Below are positions 48,210-61,033 of a stretch of 64,000 nt of DNA, piece by piece (positions within the stretch are counted from its first letter, which is position 1; every line of letters starts with the position of its first letter). Below the pieces are notes generated by a model. It was not told the DNA's origin. It saw nothing but the letters and a program-made list of their open reading frames with translations, and made no database searches. A program made the translations under genes and the position numbers. This DNA comes from Sacculina carcini (Eukaryota; Arthropoda; Thecostraca; Sacculinidae): the NCBI GenBank assembly GCA_916048095.2, contig OU696576.1:2582501-2646500 (forward strand). The letters run 5' to 3'.

Positions 48210-49195
48210 AGCTACTCCTATGTAATCCTCGTATTTATGTACTCCTATATATTTTTTGCCTATGTAAGGTATTTTATGAACGACAAGAAATATTCCCCAG
48301 AAGAATACATCGCTGTATGCATTCCATGGACTGTATGCTATATATGCATTCGAGTCGGTACCGTTGTATAGAACCCTTTCTTGTATTCCGAATAAAAACA
48401 TGAACGAGGAGTGATTGCAATAGATGGCTCTGCATCCAAACAGACCAGACGACCGGTGTGCAATGAATACAATCCGCTAAACTCATCATGTGCAACATAT
48501 AGGTTGCTATTCGACAGTGCCGAGAAAAACTGCACGACGGGTCATGCAATCAGGGCCGGGCTCGTAGAACAGTGGCAGTGCTTGGGGGACTTGAGGGGGG
48601 CTGCAGACGCCCAATAAATGTGCCAAGCCCCCTGAGACCAAATATTACTGACCATGGACATTTTGAGTGTAGTCCCTCATGTTTGGTAGGGTGACCATAC
48701 GTGTTCTTTTCCCCGGACATGTTCTCTTTTTTTAGGTTCTCCTGCATGTCTGGGTTGCTTTTGTGCAAACCTTCAAATTCCAAGGTTTATATGGTGTTAA
48801 ATTGCTAAATTGTTGCTGTGTTGTTGCAAAATTGCTGATGTGTTAGTAGCTAAATTCAATATGTTTTCTTTGCAAGTGTATAATGGTGTTATCCAGTGGT
48901 TCCTGCGATAACTTTTTTTCAAATTGCGATAACGATAAAACGATAATTTTTCCCCGACCTGCGATAAACGATAAACGATAAATACCATAGCGATAAATAA
49001 TTAACTAGCGAAAATAAAAACGATAATTGACAAGTACCTTTATTCAGTTGAAACATAAAAAAGCAATACAAACTATTTTTCCACAGTGAAAGGAATTAAA
49101 CTAGGCAAAAATTGTCACTGTAACCAGTCAATGACCTACAAATTCTATTCCACATTAGTATCTCCATTAGACTCAGACTCTTCTTACCTCCTATC

Positions 49196-50800
49196 TAGAG
49201 ATGCAAAACACCCGTTTTTTATGCGGTTTTTTGCAAAAAACATGTTTTTCGTATTTTTTGGGTTTTTTATGTTTTTTAGAATCAGTCCCAATTGTTATCG
49301 GAGGCTGGATTTTAGTACATAGAAATGAGTTTAATTGACGTTTTGTACATCTTTACGTGTCTTATTTCAAAGATAATTTGATAATATTATAAAAACAAAT
49401 ATAAATACATCAGCAGACTGTTTGAAAGTGCATCCGGGTCCGGTGGTTTAGGTTTTTTTCATTGAGAAAACCCACGTATTTTTTAAAGATGGTTTTAATT
49501 ATGTGGATATTTGAACTAATTTGTCAGCAGAACAAAACAAATTCATTGAGTAATCATTTGTTTTCTTTAAAGAAACCATGTTTTTATGAAAAAAATGCAA
49601 TAATGCTTTTCAAACTTGTTTTATATTCGTTATATTAATGTACAGATTCAGAAAATTTTGACAGCAGAACAAGAGAAGTTAACGGGTTGGTCAATTGTTT
49701 TTGTTGACAAACGTTTATTTAAACTAACGGTTTTTGAATGATAGATAGATACTTTCTAGAACAGTCTCTATGGAAGATAGATTTGTTTGATATGCGTTCA
49801 AATAGCTTTTGTATAGCAAGTAGCCTGCTGGTACGTATAAGCGGCTGGTTAAACCACTTGATTTAAACTGTTTTTTAAACCATGATTTTTATCAAAATCA
49901 ATTTTTCTGAAAGACGGTTTTCGTAGATGTAGAGATTTTGAAAAAATTGGCGGCATATCATGGAAAGTTAAACCAAATTAAGTGATTTTTTAATAATAAC
50001 CTCTTTTTAGAGCTGGTTTTTTGGATGATGGTTTCTTTGATGTAGTTCAAATACCTTTTCGTACATTACATATATTTTCTCAGTCGTTTTTTTCCTACAT
50101 GAAAATATTGCCGGTTTTTCTGGTCAGGATTGCCACTGAATAATGCGACTCGCTTTTATTCGTAGTCTCATTAGGGACACTAAGTTTGTGTGTATATTTG
50201 TAGTCTTTGTGTAAATATTTGTAGTCTTTGTGTAAATATTTGTAGTCTTTGTGTAAATATTTGTAGTCTTTGTGTAAATATTGGCAGTGTTTGTACTTTT
50301 ATATTTGCAAATAATTGATCTGCTGAATGAAATGATGAAACATATTGTAATCAACGTAGTTCATTTCTGGTAGGAAAAAAATAAAATGTAAAAAAAATTA
50401 TACCACCTGTTGATTTTTTATAACAGTTTCAGATTTTAGCATAAAAAACGGTTCTCAAACCCTGCTTTCTTATACAATGATTAACTCAATAATTGAATGC
50501 AGAACTGTACTGTACAAAGAAGTGCCGCACAGTACCGTGCAAACAATGATATTAGGGCTTTCAGACACATTAGTACAATTATATTGTGCATATTGAATGA
50601 TAATTCAATTTGATAGGATCACTAATAGCATGAATAACTCATGTGTTGCTAAAAAATAATCCATTTAACATCCCAAATATATTATTTCCATAATTTGAAT
50701 TCTTTGCATGACTCTTCAAACAAAAAAAAACGTGTTTTTTGTCGTTTTTTTTGGCAAATTTTTTTTTTCCAAACTGTCGTTTTTTTAGGTCGCATCTCTA
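49196..50800 (+). mobile_element. Element H, full length (copy B)
   Basis: 1,605 bp from TAGAGATGC to GCATCTCTA, colinear with 60-1597. A 21-bp unit (gtagtctttgtgtaaatattt) is repeated four times in tandem at 50,200-50,283, where other copies have one. The flanks do not give a clean 8-bp duplication. Confidence 0.85.
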
Positions 50801-51558
50801 GATCTATCTCTAATATATAGACGACAAACAGGAAAAAACATGAAAAAAGTATGGTGATCGTTTTTACAACCGTTCGTCTTCGTTTCCCAAATTTATGTAT
50901 ATTACATTTAACTCCCTTCGCATTTCTTCATATGCTTTATAATGTATAAAACATATTTCATTTGATGTATATACTTACGAATGTATATTGTATGTCTTCA
51001 TATTGTCTCTTCGTCAAGTATTTAAATTAAATACTTGAATAACATTCTAACTTTTTCATCCCATATTTTGTAAATATGAATCGCATAAAAATGACATAAA
51101 ATGAAAAATAATCACACATATTCCGATCTCTATATTATTCTCTTTAATAAACTAACAGTTCAATCATTAAGACCGCTATGGAGGTATGAAACTGGACAAC
51201 AATTATGTAGTTTTTGAATGATGTCTCAATATCTAAAGCTGACTGAAGATATTAGTGTATTGCTGATATCAGAAATGATATCAGCAATACACTAATATTC
51301 ATTAATTTCTCTTCATTAAGTCGAGAATTTTTCCAAGCTGATTTTAAAAGTAATGGGTTTGTGACACTATCAACTGATATAATACATGTTAAGGGTTAAA
51401 GATTAAAGGCCTCCAGTGACAGCTGCTATACGGGAAGAAGCCAAAGCTTATGAACACACAGGTGTATCCTGTGCAGCTCGCTGCCACCGCAGAACCGACC
51501 CTCTCCACGCTATGGCGCCACATGGACGTAAGACGTATTAGAGAGGGCCACCTTCACA
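50801..51558 (+). repeat. Partial segment S (head) with hairpin and SINE fragment
   Basis: Copy B of 23,791-24,530, but its hairpin (51,249-51,298) is perfect whereas copy A has lost one arm. The SINE body fragment runs about 51,414-51,558 on the minus strand. Confidence 0.8.
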
Positions 51559-51639
51559 GCCACCTGGATGTATAATCTGAAGCTGTTGTTGAAAGTAAGT
51601 TGAGTTGAGTTCCCAATGACTCTCGAGTATTTATTCACG

Positions 51640-51641
<2 letters not shown>

Positions 51642-51731
<90 letters not shown>
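51642..51731. repeat. (CA)n microsatellite (copy B)
   Basis: A 90-bp pure CA tract, 75 bp shorter than in copy A. Confidence 0.97.
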
Positions 51732-51738
<7 letters not shown>

Positions 51739-51742
51739 ACAC

Positions 51743-52881
51743 TAACAGACACACGCGCATGTAAATATGCATCTGATAAACCCCTGGTGCTGAAATTGAG
51801 CGTTCAAAACAGGAAAATGTATGTCAAGATTGACAACAATTCCTCTAAAAGATGAATACAAAAATCAAGCATGAAATTCATCAAATTTCTCTTTCCTTGA
51901 CAACCGATGATCGGTGTGAAAAACTTGTCTGAAAAGACTTATAGTATCTGGAATATATCATCTACGTGAAGCCTCGACCGTGCATTTCTGAGACCGGACT
52001 GCCATATATTTGTTAACCTCATTGTCACACACATTTTTCTGGTCACTTGATCATCGCAGATTACTCATAATAATTCCGGCTGAAATACTAAAATCCAATG
52101 ATCACATGACTTGATTGAGTGCTCAAGATTTGATTGCAGTCGTTAAAAAGTTCAACGTAAATGGTCACCGTGTCGATGGTACTGATAGACCTCAATTATA
52201 TTTCCTAAAATATGATATCCGAAGTAACGTTAATTGGTGTTTGAGTTTGATTTTGTTTTGGTTTGGTTCGATCTATTTGAGATTCGACCCGATCATATCA
52301 CATGCAGAGCTTGTAATGCCATGTGTTTGTCTAGGAGCGTACAGTGAGTGACATGCTACGTTGTTATTGCTACTCTGATTATTAATTACAAGCAAATCCA
52401 GTAGCATGAGAAGAGTGCAAGCACTATCACCACCTTGCGGTGGACTCATGTACCAGAAGCGCCCAAAAGATGTAGAGAGAAAGATATATAAAAGAGTATA
52501 CAGCTCCAGAGAAAAAAGAATTCGAAGACAATGTAATAAATACACAATCCATCCGATAGCACCCCATAATTTCACACCACCCACACTCCTCATTTTTCAG
52601 TGTTTGGCATGGGTTGATACTGACCAAACACCCACTAGACTAGGTGTTGTACTGACCGCATACGGTCGACAAGTGTGTGGGTGTGTGACCGTACGCTTTT
52701 TGGTGTTTCGTTGGTCAATGAGAGGCTCGATTTCGGCGTAGTTAGTCCGTGCTGTGAACTTGTGTTGATATATCGTGTGATTCAATGCAATTCGTCTTGC
52801 TGATATATTCATACGTCCGTGCGGACACTACAGAGCTGAAGTCAGAAAAGTTCGACTTGAAAAAATACACTGAAAAGCGCA
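51743..52881. other. No gene recognised
   Basis: Copy B of 24.8-25.9 kb. Frames are not conserved between the copies. Confidence 0.5.
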
Positions 52882-53323
52882 CAGTGTACCCCGGATATAA
52901 GTGATATGTCGGGAGAAAATAGTCTCTTATATCCGGGGTCTCCTATATTTGGGATCACTTATATCTCCTCTTCCTTATTGCTCAGTACAGAACCATAATG
53001 TGAATGTGCTTGGTGTGTGCTCAAACCTAGTTCTCAATGCTTTTCGGTGAGCAGACGCCATAGGAAAACACAATGATAGCAAGCCACAGTTTAATGACAG
53101 AATCGGTATATTATTCAACAAATGCCTGACAAATACCGAAGTACAGCCCCAGATAAGTGACAGGAAGGGATTTAGCAAAAACCTGGCAAATGAAACTGCG
53201 GGATGCGTTATTATATACTCGTTACATACTACATGCATTAATTCTTATATTTAACCCTGAGTATAATCTGGACCTAAGCAATATTATCTTATATACGGGC
53301 TCTCTCATATCCGGGCCACACTG
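52882..53323. mobile_element. pogo/mariner-like non-autonomous element (copy B)
   Basis: 442 bp, same TIRs as 25,911-26,352; TA follows the right end. Confidence 0.65.
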
Positions 53324-54263
53324 TATAACTTGCTTATAACATAGGAGATCTTCAACTGCTGACATCAGCTCAATTGTCCAGGCTGCTGACTCGGTTATAA
53401 TGACTGGATTTTCGCCAGACACACCGGGATTCATTTATCGTAGAAAATTCGTCTGTACAGGATACCAGATTGTCCGGACTGACTGTTGGATTAGTTCAGC
53501 AGGTCGCCAGCGGGAATCCGTTATATCACCCCCACTAAGATCACAGAATCTCTTTCAACCGTTCATGTAAACATACGAAAGAGCAATAAAATAGCATTGG
53601 GGATATTTAGAATTGTATTCCAACGAAGAAAATTCGATTACAGATATGATTCAAAACTCAGACAAAAACGTGTACATTTGCGATATGATTGCATCCTTTC
53701 TCTGGAAAGCTGTCGTTAGAATGATATAATAAATTAAAATACACGCACACATAAATGAATAACACAAAAAATACAGATGCTCAGGATGGTTTTGCTGGAA
53801 ATTTTAATTGAGTTTATTGGGTCAAATTATGTTTGGTTAGCTTCAGTTGGAAGCCATCTTGTCAAACACAAAATATATATTATTTCGCCAGACAGACAGA
53901 AAAATATTTCAATATGTTACCAACATTGTGTGCCTGTCTGTGTCTGTGTGTGAGTGTATGTTGGTTTGTGTGTGTGTGTGTGTGTCAGTGAATTTGTGCG
54001 CGTGTGTACGCATAAATGGAAATTAAAGTGCATATATTTTATCACATATAATAATTATAACGAGCCTTTTTCCACCCATAAAATAATATTACAAAATATG
54101 ATTAATACGCTCAGAAACATTATACAAATTTCGCTCAGGATGCGCAATTTGCTCATAGCGTGTATTACGCAATGTAATTATGTAATTATCTAATTATACA
54201 ATTGTGTAGCGTGTGCATCAGTGCGAGTTCGGCTGAAATAGTATGCATATAAGCGTGCACACT
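53324..54263. other. No gene recognised
   Basis: AT-rich DNA with a short (TG)n near 53,966-53,985. Confidence 0.5.
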
Positions 54264-54466
54264 CACTGGCGGATCCATAGGACTCAGGGGGATAAAGCCC
54301 CCCCCCCAACATGCTTCCATCAACTCATCATAACCAGGATATTCGCTGTGGTCAAGACACATATTTTTTATAGAATTTGTTGATATAAGCATAACTGATC
54401 CCCTCTAAGATTCAGCCCCACAAAAAATCCATCCCCTCCCAAAACTGCACTCTGGATCCGCCACTG
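54264..54466. mobile_element. hAT-like MITE (copy B of 27,286-27,491)
   Basis: 203 bp. Flanks tgcacact (54,256-54,263) and tacacact (54,467-54,474). Confidence 0.85.
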
Positions 54467-54474
54467 TACACACT

Positions 54475-55373
54475 CGCATTATGTAATTATATTAGGATTG
54501 TCAAAACTTAACAAAGTTACGTTTTCACCTAAATCCCACTTTTTCATAAGCTACCTAAAACTGCATGCAAAAGTTGTGTGCGATCATTATTAAAAAGTTA
54601 TTAGGTTACCAAAAGATACTTTTTCACCGTTAGGCTACTTTTTTGGACTTTAGGTTACTTTTTATCGTCAGGTATACCTTTTGTTATTTTTCTTGTTATT
54701 AGGTAAGTTTACCACGATGTTCGGTGATTTTTTGCAGAGAAGAGGCACAAAAACGGTATATATGAGGATAAAATAGGAAAGGAGATGGAATATTAGGTCT
54801 GAAGATCAAGAGATAAAAAACTTTCTGCTGTTAGGATATAGCAATTGATATGCACCCTAATATCTGTGCTACTCGATATCTATACGTTTTTGGGTACGCA
54901 GGATAGCGTCATACCATTTTAGGAAATTTCCACAAACCGGAGGATGTACCCAACCCATATTATTATAATTCTAGGCATGCAGCCTGGATATATTTTGTGC
55001 TTTTTGTACTGGTCTTACAAGTCTAATATGACACCTATCATATATCCCCTAGCATTTAGACCCACCCTGCATTCCATATTTCTACTATTACTACTATTCT
55101 ACATATTACACCTATATTTACCGACAGAATATATTGATGATTATGCTAGATTGAGCACAAACAGTTTATTTGTATAAATTCGTATAAATCGGATGAACCG
55201 GATGTTTCGATATCCAAGTTCAAGTCACAAATGAAGCAGCTGCTGATTGATGAGATATAGCTTTCTTTCGTTCTATTTTTCTGTGTTTTTACGTGAACTT
55301 CACTTGTTATTCAATTGTGTGTACATATGCTCCGTACTTTTTCGTTCTATCTTTGACTATATTATTATTTTGT
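54475..55373. other. No gene recognised; TAGGTTACTTTTT-like repeats
   Basis: Copy B of 27.5-28.4 kb. Confidence 0.4.
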
Positions 55374-56469
55374 TTAACCCATTAGCCGGCAGTGATCTAA
55401 AAAGAGATCACCAATGTCAACTATTTTTTCTCAGAATTGTTTTTTGATATGATGAATATAATGTATTTCTTATAATACTTGGAGCTTTTACTTATGATAT
55501 TTTATTTTAAATAATTACTTTCGAGTTTCTAACTTGTCCTAATAGAGCAATGAAGTAGATCATTTTTACCCTTTTTTCGGTGGTTCTCTTTGTTGACCCA
55601 CAGCATAAACACACGACCTCGAGTAGAAACATAATTGGTTTTAATAATATATCTATTACCTCATGCTGCTTCACAACAAATTTCAATGCTCTAATAATTA
55701 TAACTTCTGTATAGGAGCGATTTACATTCAGTGATCTATAAATAGATCACTGTCGGTTTACGGTTATAATGGCACCAACTCAATGTTTGAGAAGAAATAG
55801 GTTCGCCGCACGAAATTTAACACAAAAATAAGAATAACTAGTCTAATAATGAAAAAATGCGTTCCTGTCGATTTTTTCGAGAATTTCTGTAATATTGAAA
55901 AAAATGTATGTACAAATATACGAACGCAAACAACCACGCAACACTATCGCACACACCACGATCACTCTATCACACACCACAATCACAATCACACCACACG
56001 ATCACTATATCACACAGCTACCACGCAACGCTCTTACCCACAGCTCACGCACAACAACCGTCTTCTACGCATATCAAATTCACTCCCCTACACACACACA
56101 CACACACACATGCACACACACACACATGCACACACACATTCACGCACATCTAGTGAACTAAACGAAGCGAGCGCGAATCACACAAACAATACACACTGTT
56201 AGCCATACTAAATACGACAAGAGCACACACGCATACACACACTCACACACACACTCACTCACTTACTCGCGCTATCTCTCTCACAATACAGACACAATAC
56301 ACAACACAACACCTCCGCCTGTTTCCAAAGAAACAAATACAAACAACTAAAATAAACAATGCGAAGCAAAATCCTGGCAAAACATTTAACGACCAACGAT
56401 GGCCCAGATAAACGCAGACAAAACTTAATAAAGGCAACAACAGTACACAATACGCAACACCATACAAAA

Positions 56470-59400
56470 TCACGACCTATTCTCGCAGCAATAACGAGCG
56501 GGTGCACGTCGCACCCGTTCACTCCGTCTCAACTGCGTCGTCACTGCTTGGGTCTCACCAGCTGGCGTTACTTGTGAGCCGCCTGATGGTACAGCTCCTG
56601 ACAACTCATCAGTTCCAATGTCACCGTCCCCTGAAGACACTGGTGTAGATGCACGCGCTGGCTGGGTTGCATCTCCAACCAGTATCGGTGGCTCATCAGA
56701 CTCACCGAGTGGCGGTTGATGACCGCGTTGACGGATGTCTTTCACATGACGAGGCATTCCGTTCACATTAACAACACAATCAGATACAATATCGGAGATG
56801 ACACCAGGCTACGACACGTCAGTACATCTGGTTCCATTCCTGCGAGTCCACACCAAATCACCAACTCCGAACTTGGACCCGCCACGCACGTTGCCGGTTA
56901 AATCGCTGTTGCTTTGTCGTTTGCAACGAAGATCGCGCGTGTTCACAAGATATTGGCACTTGTATTTGTAAACACCGGCAAATGGAGCTGATGTCACCGC
57001 CTTATCATCGCGAGGAGTGATGTTGTACCGGTGCACAGCCTCCGCTACGGTACATTTCCGACGTGCACAAATCACTTTGACAGAGCGATGGTTCCGCTCG
57101 ATGATGCCGTTTCCATGTGGCGAATATGCCGCACGAAAACGAAGATGTACGTTCCATTTAGCACACAGAGCCTGCAGTGATCTCCCACGGAAGATAGTGT
57201 CATTGTCGGCCAGTATCTCACTTGGAGCGCCACGTTCATAAAAGATCTCCTCAAGATGGTGCACGACAGCTGCAGCGTCGGCCCAACGCAACGCTCTCCA
57301 AATCGCAAAACGCGACGGACCACAGTCAATTATCGATAGATACGACGTATGTGAATGATGGGTGATATCAATCGCCAACCTGTACCACGCCTGTTCGACA
57401 TCCAGCCTGCCATGACGCCACCTAACCGGAGCAGGATCAACAGAGTTGCACACATCACAATGAGACACAACTTCCTGCACTTGTTTTCTGCTGATTCCAC
57501 TCCCGCACTTACGTCTTGCAAAAAACAGAGTCCGCCGAATGCCTGGGTGGCCTGCGCTCTCATGTGTATCCAAAATGGCAGCATAAATGTCGGGTAAATT
57601 ACGACTTTCCATCGCAGCAGCGGCACATGTTGATCGCTGTTCTCGGAGTCACTTTTCAGGTACTCTAGTGAGTGTGTCGGCACGATTCTCGCCAGATCTC
57701 ACAACCAAAACATGCAGCGTCAATTTGTATTCGCCGACCAATTCACGCACAAGGTCTATTCTTCGCCGGATTAGCATTTCGCTCTGAGCTTTCGTCTTGA
57801 GACGATTTCGACCGCTCAGTGCGTCAACTCACCAGCGGTGCACCGTCAGAGAATCTGTGTACAGTTCCACTATACGGAAGCCCCAAGCAACAGCCAGATT
57901 GAGTCCGCGTATGGCAGCATCAAGCTCGGCCATGTTTATGTGCGCAGCAGGATCTCTCCGGAGCCAACTCGCGTCCTCCACAACACTCCCGTCTCCCATG
58001 GCTATAACCACACCAACGGCAAGAGAGCTGGCGTCAGTCCAGACTTGTGCATATTCAGCCGCAACGAACCAGGTCCCATGCGCGGGATCACTGCTCAAAA
58101 CCTTACTTATAATTTCCTCCAACTGCGCGACAAGTGAAGCATCTTCAATGACGTCATCCCACGACTTTGAAAGCTCGTTTGCTCTGCGCTTCAGCCATGC
58201 GACCGCTGGGCGCAGCCAGCCACAAACAGGCAAGTGAGCCACCAAACGACCGCACCAGGAAAAAACTGAGCGTCTTGTGATTCTCGCAGGAATGTTGTCG
58301 ATACTTGTGCTTCGTTTCCACTGCAATTCATTGCCAGTTTGCTGCACTTGCAATCCCAACAATTTGGCCCCGTCTGAAACACGCTCAGGTGCCTTACATT
58401 CTAAACCAAAGTCGCCAAAGTGCTTGATCACGTTCTCAGCGCTCATCTTATCTTCATTGACCAAAAGGTCGTCGACATATGGCAACACAGCCGCGTTAAG
58501 AGCAGGGTCAACAGCCAGTATAGCTTGCACAACATTCTTCATGACTAATGGTGCAATGTTTATCCCAAAACCCAGCCTGGTGAGACAATATCGCTGCCCA
58601 GAAACCACAACGGTTTGGTAACACCACATACGCTCATCAACGTGAATCTGCAGGTACGCACTTTTCAAGTCCACTATGGCCAGGTTATTGCCATGACGAC
58701 GCCACCGTCGAAGCTGGTCCGCGCATACATCAGCATCGGCAGTATAAGCTGTGATATGGTCGTTCAGTTCACGATAATCGAGAACTGGACGGACTTTAGA
58801 CTTGTTCTTTTGATGTACGGCCATCAATGGCACAAGACCGCGGGGCTTTCCATGAACACGCTCATAATGTCTTACCAGCCATCCACGCTTGATCCAGTTG
58901 CTCAACTCTGAATCGTATTCATGCCGAATACTGGCTTTTACACCGTACTGAGGTGTCGAGTTTTTCAGACATGGAGGTCCGGAACCATCGGTCCATTTCC
59001 AGACTACTGTCCATCTCTTTCTGTCATCGTCATACCGCACGGTGAAATCCGGCGTGTCAATATCCGAAACACGGCTATGACGCCGTGTTGACGCCGCGAA
59101 AACACTACTGGAATCCTCACAGCCGAATCTCACATACTTCGGAGACGTCACATTCACTCCACCAAGTGCCACAATACCTGTCATACCTAGTATGACGTCA
59201 ACTCCGAGTGGATGCTCATTCACCACTAAAACATTCACTTCGACACAACTTTTGTTCCGTACTCCAATATCCACACTTCCAATACCAATACATAACATAG
59301 ATGTGCCACCCAATGTAGCAACACTAACCTGCTGTCGACGCCATTTATTAACACACGATACATGCACGATCGTATCAGTACACCCTGTGTCAACAAGCAC

Positions 59401-59565
59401 TCTACACAGGCGGCCACCAACAAGAAGCTCAACAATTGGCAGGGAACCAATGCGCGCGCTCATTTCTTGGGAGATGGTGCTGGCGCTGATGACCACCTCC
59501 CGCCGGCGTTTCCCGATTGGCGGCAAGCAAATGCAAGGTGACCGATTCTCCCACAATTCCAACAT
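56470..59565 (-). pseudogene. pol: LTR retrotransposon pol (copy B), three nonsense mutations
   Basis: Protease (DTG at residues 59-61), RT (Asp299; YVDD 363-366) and the first RNase H residues (Asp511, Glu547, Asp571) lie in one open frame, 59,565-57,829. A TGA in place of a leucine codon closes it near 57,830. A second TGA replaces tryptophan near 57,650, upstream of the integrase frame (57,612-56,809), whose HHCC and D,D,E residues are all present. A TAG replaces glutamine near 56,810. The last part, 56,766-56,470, is open. Copy A has none of these three stops. Confidence 0.9.
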
Positions 59566-60278
59566 CTACGATCCAGTCGATGTGTCCGCTGCGAATCATC
59601 AATTCGCCTTGACAAAGAAGTCTTTGCCGTAGGTATCTCCGTAGCATCATCTTCTGGTTGACTAGACGCTGAGCCTGCTCCACCAAAAGCTGTTGTCATA
59701 GCGCGATCGCTGAGGATGGCGCGAGATCTCACTAGCACATCCTGCAGACCCAAATTATCAGCTCGAGAGCCCGCGCGAATTATCTGTCGCACAGCATCTG
59801 GTAGTCCAGCCACATACGCACACATCAAAACTCGATCGGGAACTCCCCCAAAAAGACTAGCGAGACGACGAAGGTCAGATAAAAACACATCTACAGACTC
59901 GCCCATGTGTAGCCGTCTTGCAGCAAACTGTTCGTAGGCTGCGTGCTGGTCTAGAGCAAATGCAGAATATAACGCAGCTCGCACTGACTCCAAAGAAAGC
60001 CGACTATCTGCAGGCAGTTCTGACCACACGCTGAACGCACCACCTGTCAGTTGGAGTGGTATGACTGAGACCAGAGGAACTCTTTGTAACTGGCACACTG
60101 CATCAGCTCTGGTAAACCACTCTACGATGTCTGATGTGCCATCATATTCTGCGATGCACCTCGCGTCAAATGGGCCGGCTGGCAGCAACACACGGTCCTC
60201 ACTCGCTTGGTTTGGCACCGATACTTCACATTTACGTTCACTGGATGCCATATTGTAGCCGAAATAGCTTGTAAACAA
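59460..60278 (-). CDS. gag: LTR retrotransposon gag with CCHC zinc knuckle
   Basis: An intact frame of 272 codons, probably starting at the second ATG (60,251). Gag forms the particle and packages element RNA. The capsid-like middle matches copy A. Near the end is CWNCGRIGHLAFAC, a C-x2-C-x4-H-x4-C nucleic-acid-binding knuckle. The -1 frameshift heptamer follows within about ten codons and the frame ends shortly after it at TGA. Overlap with pol is about 105 bases. Confidence 0.88.
   Translation of the reverse strand: MFTSYFGYNMASSERKCEVSVPNQASEDRVLLPAGPFDARCIAEYDGTSDIVEWFTRADAVCQLQRVPLVSVIPLQLTGGAFSVWSELPADSRLSLESVRAALYSAFALDQHAAYEQFAARRLHMGESVDVFLSDLRRLASLFGGVPDRVLMCAYVAGLPDAVRQIIRAGSRADNLGLQDVLVRSRAILSDRAMTTAFGGAGSASSQPEDDATEIPTAKTSLSRRIDDSQRTHRLDRRCWNCGRIGHLAFACRQSGNAGGRWSSAPAPSPKK
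59469..59514 (-). promoter_or_regulatory. -1 programmed ribosomal frameshift signal
   Basis: The heptamer GGGAAAC (59,514-59,508) is read G GGA AAC in the gag frame. A six-base spacer (59,507-59,502) leads to a 10-bp stem, GGGAGGUGGU with ACCAUCUCCC (59,501-59,492 and 59,478-59,469), one G-U pair, with a 13-nt loop. A one-base backward slip joins gag to pol in exactly the right frame. All three standard parts (slip site, spacer length, stimulatory stem) are present. Confidence 0.85.
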
Positions 60279-60748
60279 AACCAGAAACTAAAATATATTA
60301 CAGACAGGCGCGCGTGGGGCAGTGATGCCCCACGCGCGCCTACAAGACGTTACGCTACAACCGCACCACGAACCAGACTCCAAGCTCACACCGTGACACA
60401 CGGGAGCACACACTGAAACAATCACACCACACGATCACTATATCACACAGCTACCACGCAACGCTCTTACCCACAGCTCACACACAACAACCGTCCTCTA
60501 CGCATATCAAATTCACTCCCCTACACACACACACATGCACACACACACACATGCACACACACATTCACGCACATCTAGTGAACTAAACGAAGCGAGCGCG
60601 AATCACACAAACAATACACACTGTTAGCCATACTAAATACGACAAGAGCACACAAGCATACACACACTCACACACTCACTCACTCACTTACTCGCGCTAT
60701 CTCTCACAATACAAACACAATACACAACGCAACAATTTCGCGCAGCGG

Positions 60749-60929
60749 CAGTGACAAGGCGGGAATTGGAGGGGCTGAAATTCCCCAAAATATGCCAACC
60801 CCCTTGAGCACACCAAAAATCCGGACCATGAACATTTCGAGAGTAGTTACTCATGTTTCCCAAAGCCCCCGCATCTTTTTCCTTAGCCCCTCTCAGTCTC
60901 CTACCGGAAAAGTCCTGGCGCCGTCACTG
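60749..60929. mobile_element. MITE remnant (copy B of 33,756-33,935)
   Basis: CAGTGACAAGG to GGCGCCGTCACTG; no clear target duplication. Confidence 0.55.
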
Positions 60930-61033
60930 CCTTCGAGTATATACAATAGTTTCCATCCAAGTCCAGATGGTCCGTATCGGAACACGAAATGGACTTTTTC
61001 GAGCTGTCTGTCGGTAATTATTTATGTCGTATG

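Larger units (their letters stand above)
47351..49195 (+). repeat. Segment S (1,845 bp), direct orientation
   Basis: It starts with the C-terminal continuation of the hAT remnant (DRRQTGRKHEKSMVIVF, to about 47,440). It contains the perfect hairpin (47,791-47,840), the SINE fragment (47,958-48,209), a MITE fragment (about 48,570-48,690) and the CGATAA-rich patch (about 48,905-49,025). It is the inverse of 19,177-21,021. Confidence 0.85.
55888..60734 (-). mobile_element. LTR retrotransposon (copy B)
   Basis: atttc duplications at 55,883-55,887 and 60,735-60,739. The 3' LTR is 55,888-56,311 (424 bp) and the 5' LTR is 60,414-60,734 (321 bp). Same domain order as copy A but with different lesions: gag is intact through the zinc knuckle, while pol has three in-frame stops. 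Confidence 0.9.

Noticed and set aside
50200..50283. CRISPR-like array
   Set aside because: The 21-bp units are contiguous with no spacers, inside a eukaryotic transposon.
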